A stretch of 64,000 nucleotides of DNA from Cavia porcellus (taxonomy: Eukaryota; Chordata; Mammalia; Rodentia; Caviidae): positions 4,944,785 through 5,008,784 of the forward strand of contig NW_026947502.1 in the NCBI RefSeq assembly GCF_034190915.1, written 5' to 3'. Positions 1-11,950 of the stretch are shown here, piece by piece; position 1 is the stretch's first letter; the number at the start of each line of letters is the position of its first letter. Under the pieces are notes generated by a model. It saw only the letters and a list, made by a program, of their open reading frames with translations. It made no database searches and was not told the DNA's origin. A program made the position numbers and the translations under genes.

Positions 1-7
1 ATTTGCC

Positions 8-147
8 CAGCTGGGCATGGTGGCTCATGCCTGTAATCCCGGCACTCGGGAGGCTGAGACAGGAGGATTGTTGTGAGCTCCAGACCAGCCTGGGCTACAA
101 AGTGAGCTCAAGGCCAGCCTGAACTGCACAGTGAGACCCTGACTCAA

Positions 148-179
<32 letters not shown>

Positions 180-185
180 AGAAAT
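8..185 (+). mobile_element. B1-type SINE
   Basis: Full-length copy. It has the TGTAATCCC and GAGGCTGAG boxes, both halves of the internal duplication and an A-rich tail running into GAAAA repeats. Confidence 0.85.
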
Positions 186-595
186 TTGTCCATTCATGTT
201 ATTACATGTGTAGGTATTCCATGCTACTATCCCTTTAGTGGATTTTTAGTACCTGTGAAACCTAAGGCAATGCAGCTGGTCCAAACTCCTGATATTGATC
301 ATTGTATCTTGTTTTTTACCCTCAGCAGTCAAACTAGAGATTTTTTTTCCCCCAGTAATGGCTACATCCCCAGCCCTTTCTTACTTTTTCTTTTGAGATA
401 GGGTCTCACTAGATTACTAAATTGCCAGGCTAGGGTTAGAATTTGCAATCCGCCTGCTCAGCTCCTAGAGAGCCAAAATTATATCCCAGAAAGCTGAGAT
501 TACCACCATTCTTGGTAAGTTTTATGTGGGTTTGGTGGTTTTTAAATTAATATTATTATTGTGATTTTATTTTTATTTATTTTTGTTTGGGGTAA

Positions 596-704
596 ATTTT
601 TTGAGACAAGGTCTCACAACATAATTCCGGTTGACCTTAGCTCACTATGCAGCCCAAGCCAACCTGGAAATCTAGGCAGTCCTCCTGCCTCAGCCTCATG
701 ACTG
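596..704 (-). mobile_element. B1-type SINE, diverged
   Basis: Reverse-complement B1 signature (GAGACAAGGTCTCAC, CTGCCTCAGCCTC) missing the outer 5' end. A still weaker B1 or older SINE lies just left, at about 390-520. Confidence 0.65.
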
Positions 705-1110
705 TCGGGTCTTGGGAGTGTCCTCACAGCTTCAGCCTCGCTGTCTCTTTCTCACACTTTTTCTTCTGCCCTGCCTGGTTACAAAGGAAGTGGTTTTGTT
801 CTGTTCTACAACCATAACCTGCTGTCATGCCACAAGCCTAAAAGCAAGAGGGCCAAGCAATCATGGACTGAATCTTCCAATTCTAGGTCTTGGGCCTTGG
901 AACCCTAGGACCTCCAGCTCCCAGAATTAAACCACTGATGCTTATCATTCTCCAGTTGCAAACAGGAGGTTGTAGGACCTCTCTAATTATATGAGCTGAT
1001 TCCCATATTAATTTATTCACATGTACCTATCTATAATGTAAGATGCATACACATACACACATCCTGTTAAACTCATGTCTCTCTCATGCCAGGCAAAATG
1101 TCATGCAAGG

Positions 1111-1169
1111 CTGGACATGGTGATGCATGCCTGTAATCCCAGCATGCAGGAGGCTGAGGCAGGAAGGAC
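1111..1169 (+). mobile_element. B1-type SINE, 5' fragment
   Basis: Only the left part, through GAGGCTGAGGCAGGA, is present; the rest is missing. Confidence 0.65.
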
Positions 1170-1507
1170 TGGAACAAGTTTTTCTGGAGAAATCTAACAG
1201 GTCTTGTCTTTGCTTTACTGGTCTATATAGTAGGGTTTTGTTTGTTCATCTGTTTTTTTCTCTTCTTCTTTTTTTTTTTTTTTCAGGAAGAAATCAAGTA
1301 TGAGTTTCCTTTCTGTCACTAGGACAAAATACACGATGCACACAATTGAAAGGAGGAAGGCTTTAATTTTGGCTCACTGTTCCAGATGTTTCAGTCCATG
1401 ATCAGTTGGCCCCAGGCAGAAATACCATGGCAGAGGAAAAGGTGTTCGACTCATAGCAGCTGGACACAGGGAGAGAATAAAGAAAACTAGACCAAAAGAT
1501 ACTCTCC

Positions 1508-1625
1508 AGCTGGGCCTGGTGGCCCATGCCTATAATCCCAGCACTTGGGAGGCTGAGGCAGCAGGATTGCCATGAGTTTGAGGGATGCCTGAACTACACC
1601 GTGAAACTGTATCTCAAAAAACAAA
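1508..1625 (+). mobile_element. B1-type SINE, internally shortened
   Basis: The left end is intact, one copy of the internal duplication is absent, and it ends in TCTCAAAAAACAAAA. It sits directly before another B1 copy in the same direction. Confidence 0.8.
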
Positions 1626-1629
1626 AAAT

Positions 1630-1790
1630 AAGCCAGGCAAGGTGGCGCAAGCCTGTAATCTGAACACTCAGGAGGCTGAGGCAGGAGCATTGTTAGGAGT
1701 TTGAGACTAGCCTGGGCTACAAAGTGAACTCAAGATCAGCCTAAACTGCATATTGAGACCCAGTCTCAGAAAGACAAAATAAATAAATGA
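1630..1790 (+). mobile_element. B1-type SINE
   Basis: Full-length copy with both duplicated segments and a tail in AGACAAAATAAATAAAT. Confidence 0.8.
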
Positions 1791-2424
1791 TAAACAAAAA
1801 AAGAGAGAGATACACTGTCCAAAGACATGCACATCAACCCAACTGCCCTGACTGGGCCTTACCTCCTAACAGGCCAGCAGGTTAACTGTGAACTCATCAA
1901 TGATTGATCCAGTAACCAGGTTAGTGCCTCATGAAGCAGTTACTTTCTGAGGGTCCCACTGGTAAATACATGAGACTTGGGGGGGGGTCACTTTCAAACT
2001 AACCCTAAAGTGATAGTATAAATAGGGGTTTACTTTACATTTAACTGAAAATTCTGTTTTCATGGTTGTGTTTGTATGTGTATCTAGTCTCTCCGACTAG
2101 GTAGTACTCCAAGGAATCTGTTGTTGAACTGTTACTTACGGATCTTTGTAAAGAACCTTCCACCTACGACTTCCATTAATATCTGTGGTTCTGATGACTG
2201 AACACCCCGATGAATGAGCCCAAGTACTTTTGGGGGTACCTTTCAAAAACAGTAACGATTTCTAGGCCCACAACTTCCATCTTTACCTGTTTCCAGTGCA
2301 GAAGCTGTCGGCCAGGTATCACACTGTTTGCCTCCCTCCTTTCCATCTTCCTAATGCCTTTCTCCCACTCTAGTACAAACACAAGGCACGACGATCCAAA
2401 GTGTAAAAACCTGACCAAAACACC

Positions 2425-2584
2425 ATAGGTGGCAGCACACACCTGCAATCCCAGCACTCAAGAGGCTGAGGCAACAGGATCAATGTAAGTTCAAGACCAG
2501 CCTGGGCTACAAAGTGAGCTCAAGGCCAACCTGACCTGCACAGTGAGACTCTGTCTCCAAGAGGCAAACAAACAAACAGAAAAA
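2425..2584 (+). mobile_element. B1-type SINE
   Basis: Nearly complete copy lacking the first bases, with a tail of CAAACAAACA repeats. Confidence 0.8.
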
Positions 2585-2865
2585 CCACTACTGGAAGACT
2601 GGGGAGAGCTCCGTGGTACAGCACTTGCCTACTGTGTGCAAAGAACAAGGCCAAAAACAAAAACCATACTCAGAAATAGGGCTTTGGGGCAACTTCTCTC
2701 AATTCAGGCATCATAATCCACAACCCAAAATCTTTTTTTTTTTTTGGTCAGGGGCACAACCTGGTACCAGAAAATGGATATTTGGCCTATTTTTTGAACA
2801 TATGGGATTTGAACCCATGTTTGATGCTGGGATATGAACCCATGTTTCTCTCATGCCAGGCCCCA

Positions 2866-2985
2866 GGCTGGGCATAGTGATGCATGCCTGTAATCCCAGC
2901 ACTCAGGAGGCTGAGGCAGGAGGATTGGCACAAATTCAAGGTCAGTCTGGGCTACACAGCAAGACCATCTCAAAAAACAAAACTC
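2866..2985 (+). mobile_element. B1-type SINE, shortened
   Basis: The left half is complete and one internal duplicate is missing. The tail is AAAAAACAAAAC. Confidence 0.8.
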
Positions 2986-3216
2986 CCCCTCCAAAAAGTA
3001 GGACTTGGAGGTTGTTTGGCCTTGAGGGCTCTTTCCTCATTGGTGGGATTAAGGCTATCATGAAAAAAGGTGTTTGGCACGTACTTTTCTCTGTTGGCCC
3101 TCCTGACTTACAATGAAGCAGCTTTGGACCCTCTACAGGCGCCAGCAGCTTGTTCTTGGACTTGTCATCCTCTAGGATTGTGAGCTCATTTTGTTCTACA
3201 CTACCCAGCCTCACAC

Positions 3217-3320
3217 TTTTTTTTTGTCTTTTTCCTTTTTATCGGTACCAGGGATCGAATTCACGACTGCCTGCTTGCAAGGTAGGAGCTTATGCTGCTG
3301 AGCTAAATCCCCAGTCCCCC
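3217..3320 (-). mobile_element. ID-type SINE
   Basis: Full-length reverse copy. The T-run, GTCTTTTTCC, ATCGGTACC, inverted B box, inverted A box and final CCCCAGTCCCC occur in that order. Confidence 0.88.
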
Positions 3321-3708
3321 ATCTCACACATTCTATTACAGTGCCCCAAAATTGTCTAGGACCTTAGCTAGCATTCTGCGATACCATTATTCATGATGGG
3401 TAAATAGAGTAGCTCAGACCATTTTAAACACGATTCACCAGAGAAAGGACCTGGGGAGGTCTCCTTGGAGGACCATCAGTTCCACGCTGAGCAGGAAGGT
3501 TGCCAGAGCAGCTGGAGACACAGCAGCCAGTCCCAGGAGTCAGGAAATGCTCAGAGAGAAGCCGGCATGGTGGTACACACTGCAATCCTTCCCCACGCAG
3601 GGCAGCAAATGCCAGGCCAGGGTGGACGCTGTGGTGAGGGGGGCAGGGGGAGGGCGGAGGAAGAGAGAGGGGCACAAGGGGGAGGTTTGTTAAAGAATTC
3701 AGCAGTTA

Positions 3709-3811
3709 GGGGCTGGGGATTTAGCTCAGCAGCATAAGCACCTGCCTTGCAAGCAGGCAGTCCTGAGTTTGATCCCTGGTACCGATAAAAAGGGGAAAAA
3801 AAAAAAAAAAG
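3709..3811 (+). mobile_element. ID-type SINE
   Basis: Full-length copy with A and B boxes. It is flanked by an imperfect TSD, AAGAATTCAGCAGT on the left and AAGAACTCAGCAGT on the right. Confidence 0.9.
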
Positions 3812-4086
3812 AACTCAGCAGTCTACCTGAAGGGCTCTTAACAGTCAAAGGTGAAACAATTTAAGCAAAAAATAAATAAATAACCATACTGAGTTCTTAG
3901 ATTCAAATATATACCCATGAGTCCACATGATAAATAACTGAATAAAACAGGGACAGCTCTTCCTGAAAGCAAAGTTCTAAATAATCTATGTATTGGTTTT
4001 TGAGACAGGGCCTCACTGAATATGAAGCTCAAACTCTAACACTTGTGTTTTCAGTGTTAACTAACCCTAAGGCTGCATTTTGGGGG

Positions 4087-4202
4087 CTTTTTTTCTGAGA
4101 CAGGGTCTTACTATGTAGTCCAGGGCCTTGAACTCATGGTGATGCTCCTGCCTCAGCATCCCAAGTACTGGGATTACTGGTGTGCGCCACCACACCTGGC
4201 CC
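4087..4202 (-). mobile_element. B1-type SINE, shortened
   Basis: Reverse copy running from GAGACAGGGTCTTAC to CACCACACCTGGCC, without one internal duplicate. Confidence 0.8.
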
Positions 4203-4217
4203 TAATGCTGTATTTTT

Positions 4218-4318
4218 TTTTTTTTTTCTTTTTTGCTTTTTATCCGTACCGGGGATCGAACTCAAGACTGCCTGCTTGCAAGGCAGGCCCTTATGCTGCT
4301 GAGCTAAACCTCCAGCCC
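4218..4318 (-). mobile_element. ID-type SINE
   Basis: Full-length reverse copy with the TSD CCTAATGCTGTATTTT on both sides. Confidence 0.9.
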
Positions 4319-4918
4319 CCTAATGCTGTATTTTGTTTGTAGATGAAAATTACTATTTTGCAGTCAGGCTAACAAAATGTTCATAGAATGGAAACTTGTG
4401 GTTTAATGGCTCCTTTTGATAGGGTTGGAGGTGAGAAATACTATAGTTTTGTATTTGCCAGAGATTCAACTTTCACAACCCTGCATTGATGCAGGTTGTA
4501 AAGAAACTTGTTCCAAATGAGTCTGTACTTTGCTACTGACTCTGATTTTCTCAGAGAAACATGTGATTAGACAACAATCAAGTTTCTGCCCTCTGCACTT
4601 CTTCAGGCACTGTTTCAACAACTGCAGCAATAAAAACTGAAATCAGAATTAGTTTAAATGACCTTACCAACACAGAGAATAAGAAGTGTCACTAAATGAA
4701 ACAGCAAAATGTTTAAGCTGTGAGCACAAATTCTGAGTTTTATGTAATTGCCAGAGGTGCATCCTGTGTACAATTTTCTCTCTTCCAAATTCTTTAACTG
4801 CTAAAGTTGCCCTTACAGAGACTATAAACACTGTAAAATGTGTTTAATTAGTAACCTATTAAAATTAGTTGGGAAGCAATATATTTCTACAGAGCCTTTC
4901 AAAATGATGCTTTGAAAG

Positions 4919-4924
4919 TTTATT
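4919..4924 (-). promoter_or_regulatory. ZCCHC10: Candidate poly(A) signal for ZCCHC10
   Basis: AATAAA on the minus strand (TTTATT on plus), about 1.5 kb past the stop. It is one of two candidates and is chosen only because it lies near the edge of the repeat-free block. Confidence 0.3.
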
Positions 4925-5801
4925 TACAATAATTGAAAGCAGATGGTTTTGTAAAACTCACAGGTAATTACAGGCTTCTTGAATTCACAACATATATATT
5001 TCAACATTCAAGTAGAAGCCCGTTTCCTTCAAAGATAACTTCCTACTACTTTCTCATAAAAATATAAAAAAGACAGTAACTATACTTTTAGGAACCTATA
5101 TTTAACCCAAATCAAGGTTTTTCTACAAATGATACCTCTTTCAAAAAGGTTAAAAGACATCACAGAATAATGTGATGCTAATCCAATCTCACAACAGTAT
5201 TTTAAGAAACACTGCAGTATTTCCTCCTTAACATTTCATGTTGAATTTCAACTGTGTATATAGGTCTAAAACTGCAGATTAACCCTCGTTCAGTTATGCA
5301 GTAGACCTGTCATATGACCAGTTACCATATAAACTGTCATACCATAACTGCAAAAATAGCAAAAGGCAATCTTTATGAAAGCTTTATAAATCTTTTTAAG
5401 AAAGGCAACCAAAATTGTCCTAACGTTCTATAAAAATTACCATTCTTCCTTTCTCTCTCCTTAAACGGTACCTTATACAGCATGTTAAGACACAAAGGTA
5501 TTTAAGCATTTTTACTAAGTTAGCCTTTTACAGGGCTGCTTTTCTTTTCTGCTATGACTTTTAACAAAGGTACCAAGATTGACTCCCTAGCTTCAATTTT
5601 TTTGTCCCTGTTTAGATTCCTCCAGAATGACTTTCCTCAGAAAAGGGTCACTGGAAGAACTTAAGGAACCACGAAGAAATGAATGATGAAACATAACTTG
5701 CAACTTGTAACACTCAACAGTTATAAATACATTAATATGTTCCTTGAATTCTTACTCAGGACAAAGAGAATAATTTCCTGAACATCAACATAAAGAGTAC
5801 A

Positions 5802-5807
5802 TTTATT
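5802..5807 (-). promoter_or_regulatory. ZCCHC10: Candidate proximal poly(A) signal for ZCCHC10
   Basis: AATAAA on the minus strand, about 610 bases past the stop codon. A proximal site here would give a short 3' UTR that still contains the ID insertion. Confidence 0.3.
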
Positions 5808-6196
5808 AACAGTAGGAAAACTCCTAAGTTTCTAGTAACAATGTACTAAAGGTTACATAACAGCACAGCTGACCAGGTTAGTATTTCTACGCAATGTTAG
5901 ACATTCATTGCCAGACACTCTGATAAATTACCCTGAAAACCTGCCTAACACACACCATTAACATGTAACAAAGCAAGGCATTCGTTTCACAAGGAGAAAA
6001 AATAAGTTTCATCACAAAAACAGATTTTCTGGGTTTTAATTTTAAATTCTAGAGATACCTTTTAAAGATTAAAAAAAAAAAAAACAAGATTCACTTCCAA
6101 AATAAGTCTTTATATATATATATATCACTCATTGTTAATTCTCTTTTTGCTCTTAAAATGTAGAGCATTAGAAACTTTTGAACTCTAGAAATTCTG

Positions 6197-6302
6197 TTTT
6201 TTTTTTTTTTTCTTTTTTCTTTTTATCGGTACCGGGGATCGAACTCACAACCGCCTGCTTGCAAGGCAGGCGCTTATGCCGCTGAGCTAAATCCCCAGCC
6301 CC
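6197..6302 (-). mobile_element. ID-type SINE inside the ZCCHC10 3' UTR
   Basis: Full-length copy in the same direction as ZCCHC10 transcription, starting 113 bases past the stop codon. Flanks GAACTCTAGAAATTCT and GAACTCGAGAAATTCT are a TSD with one difference. The element would be carried in sense in the mRNA. Confidence 0.88.
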
Positions 6303-6414
6303 GAACTCGAGAAATTCTAAACAGTTACTCTATTTGGCTTTATGCTCATCTCGGTTCTCCTCTGAGAATCGCACTGTCGTCCTCGGTTCCTTGGTCCAAT
6401 GTGAGAGGGAAATT

Positions 6415-6741
<327 letters not shown>

Positions 6742-7061
6742 TCACAGGGCACTAGGAGCAACGTCCTACAGCACGGTCTGTGTCTGTGCATACCGAGGCT
6801 CTGCTGGCACAGCACCCCTAGGCCAGACCTCGGGGGTCACCGAACTGCTGCGACCTGCACCCGGCCCTTTACCAGGCCTCAGCAAACAGAGCTAGAGCCT
6901 CGCCGCTGCTCAGCCCGGCCGCTGAGACAGTGTGGAATGGAGCGCACGGGAGTGTGTCTCCTGGGTCAAGCTTCGGAGTGCAAAGGATGACAATGAAGTT
7001 GCGTGTAACTGCTGAATTTACTTAAATGTCACGTGGGCTAATGAATGTTTGTCTTTTTTGC

Positions 7062-7149
7062 CTTTTTTTTTTTTTTAAAGTGGTACTGGGCCTGAATCCT
7101 GGGCCTTGCACAAGCTCTACTGCTACCACTGAGCTGCACCCTAGGCCCC
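7062..7149 (-). mobile_element. ID-type SINE, canonical-like and old
   Basis: T-run, GTGGTACTGGGCCTGAATCC and CCACTGAGCTGCACCC resemble the classical rodent ID form rather than the CGGCATAAG form common here. Confidence 0.65.
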
Positions 7150-7159
7150 ATATATATCT

Positions 7160-7243
7160 AAATTTGGGGGGGTGTTTACTGGAACTCATGACCTCCTGCT
7201 TGCCAGGCCGGTGCTTATGCCGCTGAATTAAATCCCCAGTCCC
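7160..7243 (-). mobile_element. ID-type SINE, diverged
   Basis: CTGGAACTCATGACC to CTGAATTAAATCCCCAGTCCC is recognisable; the 3' tail is lost. A decayed B1-like segment follows at about 7256-7357. Confidence 0.65.
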
Positions 7244-7658
7244 TGGAAAGTTATATTTTGACATAGGGTTCCACTAAGTTTCCCAAGCTGAACTTGCGAC
7301 CCTGCTGCCTCTGCCTTCCAAGCAACTAGGATGAGAGACATCAGTGTGCCCAGCACAGTCTTTATTTTAACGACTTCATATCTGACATGGCTGGTCAGCA
7401 ATTCCTACCCTATCTAATAGTAATTCCTGTTCTAAGCCAACTTCTATTTCCACGTCCAAGGACTCTAGAAAGATGTGGAAAAAGGAGAAATCATGGTTAT
7501 AAATTCTAGGTAAGGGAAATAAAATGATAATTATGACTGGCAAGCAAAAGACCTCAAATACAAACTTTATAATTATTATTCCCAAATCACTGCTCCATCC
7601 CTCTGACCAGTATTGCCTACCGTGTTACTGTGTAGGGCACTCCCAAAGCCATACATAC

Positions 7659-7700
7659 CTTTTTTTCTTGGTCTTTCTTTCTACGTTAGTTTCTCCAATG
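7659..7700 (-). CDS. ZCCHC10: ZCCHC10 third coding exon (42 nt)
   Basis: A micro-exon encoding IGETNVERKTKKK with split codons on both sides: Ser from the upstream exon (AG|C) and Arg into the last exon (AG|G). Minus-strand acceptor GTCTGTCAG and donor GTATGTAT are good. It supplies a short lysine-rich segment between the zinc-knuckle exon and the serine tail. Family members carry a nearly identical IGETN-VERKAKKK segment at this place. It is too short to be seen as an open reading frame alone. Confidence 0.93.
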
Positions 7701-8065
7701 CTGACAGACATAAGAGGAAAAAAAGCTCCTGTCAGTAGCACGATTACACAGAGATCAGACAAATTCTTCTGCTGTGTCCCAGACAACTTAATTAGCATTC
7801 AAGCAACAAATTTCATCAACAGTACCTTAAAGACCTGGTAAATTAGTAATTAAGATGGCTGAATAAACAAATTTAATGCTTTTTAAACCTGGAACCTAAC
7901 TACTTGCTCAATAATCACCAAAAGCAGATAACACAATTTGAGTACTCAGAGTCAATTTAATACTTCAAGACTATTTATTTATGTATGCTTGTATGAGTGG
8001 ATGATACTGGATTTGAACGCAGGGCCTCAGACTGAGCTCTATCTCCATTCTTTTTAAATGTTCTA

Positions 8066-8186
8066 GATTCTAAAACAGGGTCTTGTTGAGTCACTAAGTT
8101 GCCCTGGCTGGACTCCAACATGCATTTTTCCTGCCTCAGCCTCCCAGACAGCTAGCATTACAGGCACGTGCCACCACTGTCAAGTT
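8066..8186 (-). mobile_element. B1-type SINE, diverged
   Basis: CAGGGTCTTG, CCTCAGCCTCCCAG and CACGTGCCACCACT in reverse order mark an old B1. A remnant of an ID-like element lies left, at about 7990-8045. Confidence 0.65.
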
Positions 8187-8600
8187 CCAAAGCAAGGACG
8201 GAAGGACAGCAATGGGAGACAGCGGCAGCTGAGGAGCAGGCTGCAGGCAGTCCTGCTGAGGGGCTGGGGCTGGTGGGCACGGACCCCACCCCGCTAGTCT
8301 AGTGAGAGCCTGGGTCAGCCTGGGTCACACAGGGTGACTGTGGCCCCACTGGAGCCCGGTCCCTGTCATGTTGTACGGGGTTTCTGCCTGCAGCACTGTT
8401 CCGGGGGCTGACAGCCACTTTGGCTTCCAGCATGAGCACAGTCACATCCCAGCCTGAAGGCCTGAGCACTGCTCCTTATCCCTAGGCTGTGGGGAACAGC
8501 CACATGTCCGAACCCATAGAAAGCTTCAGATTTATTTATTTTTGTGGTTTTCCTCTTTCTATTCATTTTCCTCTCACTTTGATTCCATCGTTGGCCCTTT

Positions 8601-8630
8601 AAGAGTGTGTGTGTGTGTGGGGGGGGGAAG
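8601..8630 (+). repeat. (TG)n then (G)n microsatellite
   Basis: A short GTGTGTGTGT run passes into a G run directly before a B1 element. Confidence 0.85.
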
Positions 8631-8638
8631 TGTGTGAG

Positions 8639-8780
8639 ATGGCTGGGTGCGGTGGTGCACGCCCGTAATCCCAGCACTCAGGAGGCTGAGGCAGGCCAAC
8701 CCCGATCTGGGCTACAAAGTGAGTTCAAGGCCAGCCGGAACTGCATAGGGAGACTCTGTCTCGAAAAGCCAAAAATAAAA
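8639..8780 (+). mobile_element. B1-type SINE
   Basis: Nearly complete copy with a small deletion after GAGGCAGG. The second duplicate and the TCTCGAAAAGCCAAAAA tail are present. Confidence 0.82.
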
Positions 8781-9259
8781 TCGTGTGTGTGCTTCTCTCC
8801 TCTTGCCCTTTTCTCCTAGTACAGTTTAGAGAGGGCAGAGCCGTCCTCTCGTCCCCTCCCTTCCTCTCACTTTTGCTGTACCCTTCAGCTGACCCCCATC
8901 TCCGGCCCTCAGTCTTCCTGTTTCTGTTTCTTTCTTCTTCCCCCTCTTCGTCTGCCTGCTCTAGCTCTTTCTCTGATCTCTGCATGAGCCGTGCAATCCT
9001 CCCCACTCCCGTAGCTCAGCACCGAGTTGTCCCTGTTAGCCCCTCTGAGTCTGTAACACACCTCTCCCAGCACTGGGGTCCTTTGCTCCCATTTCCTCCT
9101 TCCCATACCACATAGCAGAAGTATTAAAAACACCCAAAACCAAACCTTCCCCCCCGCCCCACCTCTGGTATTACCCAGTCTCCAACCCTGTGCTTTAGAT
9201 AACTGATTCTGTAATTACTGCTGAACGCCTTTTTTTAAACAAACCATGAGAGGAGACAG

Positions 9260-9352
9260 CACTGGGGATTTAGCTCAGTGGTGTAAAAGTCTACCTGGCA
9301 AGTGTGAGGTCATGAGTTCAATCTCCGGTACCAAAAAAAAAGAAAAAAAAGA
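9260..9352 (+). mobile_element. ID-type SINE
   Basis: CTGGGGATTTAGCTCAGTGG and GAGTTCAATCTCCGGTACC with an A-rich tail. The acceptor-stem region is diverged (GTGTAAAAGTC). Confidence 0.82.
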
Positions 9353-10619
9353 GACATAGCCTACGAATTTAGTACTTATTAGCTGTGAGCCGATACTCGG
9401 GGTGTAACTGCGGACTTTCTCAGGACTAAAGGGAGATCCAAAATCGGGCCTCATGGTATATTTCTTCTCAACTTGCCTCGATAAACACCACTGTAACTGA
9501 TTATCTTGTCACTGCCATGACTGATTTGACTGCACAAGCGTACTCCTGACCAGGGGACAATTTCGTGCTAGTGAACCAGACTGCCGATGCCATCACACCC
9601 AGGGAGAAGGAAAGCAAGAGTTCCTAGCCCAAGCGCTCAGACTGGATCAGTCTCTGCCGAAAGGCTGTGGCCGGGCTGGAGGCCGTCCTGAGTCCAGTTA
9701 GCCCCAGTACTGCAGTGAAAGGCGAGGAGGAGTCGCCGCCGGGTGAGCGCCCTGGGCTCTGGCAAAGCAGCTGTGCGGAATCCCATAGCCGGCTCCCTGG
9801 AATATTTAATCTGCGTCCCAACCGTATCTTACAGGTTAGTGGTTTTTTTCCTAGTTTATTAATACTATGCGGTTATGTTATGTAATTTTATGGATTTGGG
9901 GAGAAGTATGTTGGGACAGGTCTAGTTCTGTAGCCTAGGCCAGTCTTGAACTCATGGCGTTCCTCTTGCCTCAGTCCTAGTGTTGACCCTAGATCCCCCA
10001 TCCTAAGCCTTTGGCTCTCCTGTATCTCACCACTCCATCAGCAGGTTCTGACCCCACCACGGAGCTTTCCTCAATCACAAAGGAAGCCCCCTTCCTCCCC
10101 TAACTCACCCTTGCCCCACGAATCTCTCTGAAAATGCTCAACACCAACCCTTCCACTCAGCTGGAAGTACCCCAGTAAATCAGACGCCAACCTTCTCAGC
10201 CTCCCCCACCCCCAGTGGGACCTCCCCTCCCCCTCAGGGTCTGAGGCTCCTTATCTACCCCTCCCTCTCCTCCCTGCATCTCTGACTACCTCCTGCTGAG
10301 CAGCTACAAGTAACACAAGGTCCTGGTGTGCAGGAAGTCAGACCAAGGGAGAAGTGTAACTGCGAGGACTATGTCAGAAGCACCGTGCGATTAACTCTGT
10401 GGTTGCTCTTATAACCAGGGGTAATTCAGCAAAACATAGGGACACAGCCAAAATCACTTAAAGTAAATAACAGACAAGTAAACACTAGCCCTGGACACAC
10501 AAAGCTGACAATTATTCACAGGGAGCACCACGCTACTAAAAAGCTGCATATAAACCATACACTCCTCACTTGTAGTCCTCAACCTGCAGGAACCCCCTTC
10601 CAAAAAAGGAGGGGGAAAA

Positions 10620-10652
10620 AAGGGAGAGATAGGTAGACAGACAGACAGACAA
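10620..10652 (+). repeat. (GACA)n short repeat
   Basis: An AGGTAGACAGACAGACAGAC run inside an A/G-rich stretch upstream of the LINE-1. Confidence 0.7.
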
Positions 10653-11308
10653 GCATGGGGAAGCAAGGCAACAGAAGCTCCCCAAGTTCATCCACTCTCC
10701 CAAGGCAGAGCATGGGGGCACAAAGGGGGAGAACACAAATTCCATAGAAGGGAGGAAGAAACAGGTGAGTGCAGGGGAGATGAACCAATAGCCCAGGGCA
10801 GTTTTACTCAGGGTGAAACCACGGTGAATTTCAGGAAAGACGGGTAAAACACTGGATGAGCTACCCCAAGGAGTTCAAAATATGACTGACAGATTCAACA
10901 AAGGAACCCTAGAAAAAATGTCAGACAGAAATACCTGAAATAAAAACCTGCACAGAATTTATAAATTACAGAATGACCAGTACAAAGACAGAATGTGTGA
11001 TATGGAGGACAAAATAGTGAATTATAAAAAAGAGCTCAAAAAAAGCCAAAAGGAAAACATGAGGACAAAACAGGATTATCAGGGACTACTAGATAAAATC
11101 TACAGCTAACTGAAGTTACAGAAAAACTAGAACACAGCACAGATGGATATACTAACATATTTACTGAAATCATAGAAGCAAAATTCCCAAACATAAGAAA
11201 AGAGATTAAAATACAAGTGACACAGAACACCAATTATGATGACAGAAGAAGCTCACCAAGACACAGTCTCATTAAGTTACCAGTAAACCCCGCCCCCCCC
11301 CCCAAAAT

Positions 11309-11459
11309 TTTTTTGGTCTTTTTGAGATGGGGTCTCTCTATGCAATTCAGACTGGCCTTGAGCTCGCTTTGTAGCCTAGGCTGGTCTCAAAGTCACAATG
11401 ATTTTCCCCTGCCTCAGCTCCCAAGTGCTGGGATTATAAGCATGCACCACCACACCAGG
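11309..11459 (-). mobile_element. B1-type SINE in LINE-1
   Basis: Full-length reverse copy preceded by a C run and T run, inserted in the ORF1 region. Confidence 0.85.
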
Positions 11460-11608
11460 TTTTTAAAAAACAGAATTTTAAAAGCAGACAGAGAAAAACA
11501 AAATTCACATACAAAAGCGAACCAATTAGAATCACAGCAGACTTCTCAATGTAAACCGTAAAGGCCAGGAGAACTTGGACTCAAGTATTGGTCACTCTAA
11601 GAGCAAAT

Positions 11609-11613
<5 letters not shown>

Positions 11614-11639
<26 letters not shown>

Positions 11640-11715
11640 GCGGTACTGGGGATTGAACTCAGGACCTTGCATTTGCTAGGCAGGCACTTATGCCACTGAG
11701 CTAAATCCCCAGCCC
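11614..11715 (-). mobile_element. ID-type SINE in LINE-1
   Basis: Long T run then GCGGTACTGGGGATTGAACT. The perfect TSD GAGCAAATAACTT splits the ORF1 domain. Confidence 0.9.
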
Positions 11716-11859
11716 GAGCAAATAACTTCTAACCCAGATTAATTCATTCAGCAAAGCTATCCTTCAAAATAGATGGAGAAACCTGGTACTTCCATGAAAA
11801 AGAATGGCTGAAACGATACATGAGTATTAAAGCAGCTCATGAAAATATTTTGGAATACT

Positions 11860-11950
11860 CTTTTTTTTTTAATCGGTACCAGGGATTGAACTCACGACTG
11901 CCTCCTTGCAAGGCAGGCGCTTATGCCGCTGAGCTAAATCCCCAGCCCCA
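11860..11950 (-). mobile_element. ID-type SINE in LINE-1
   Basis: Full-length reverse copy. The TSD TTGGAATACT is present on both sides. Confidence 0.9.

Larger units (their letters stand above)
1..4334. other. Intergenic DNA downstream of ZCCHC10, SINE-rich
   Basis: No gene is supported here. About half is B1- and ID-type SINE, listed separately. Unique spacers of note are 705-1110, 1170-1500, 1790-2425, 2985-3215, 3320-3708 and 3812-4086. I recognise nothing in these spacers beyond a short (G)n run near 1980. Confidence 0.7.
4335..6414 (-). other. ZCCHC10: Probable ZCCHC10 3' UTR and flank
   Basis: About 1.86 kb of AT-rich, repeat-free sequence follows the ZCCHC10 stop codon in the direction of transcription, broken only by one ID element at 6197-6302. 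Lack of repeats in a SINE-dense window and position right after the stop suggest a 3' UTR. Its end is not determined. Minus-strand AATAAA hexamers lie at 5802-5807 and 4919-4924. The stretch also has a TATATA run near 6113-6125. Confidence 0.55.
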
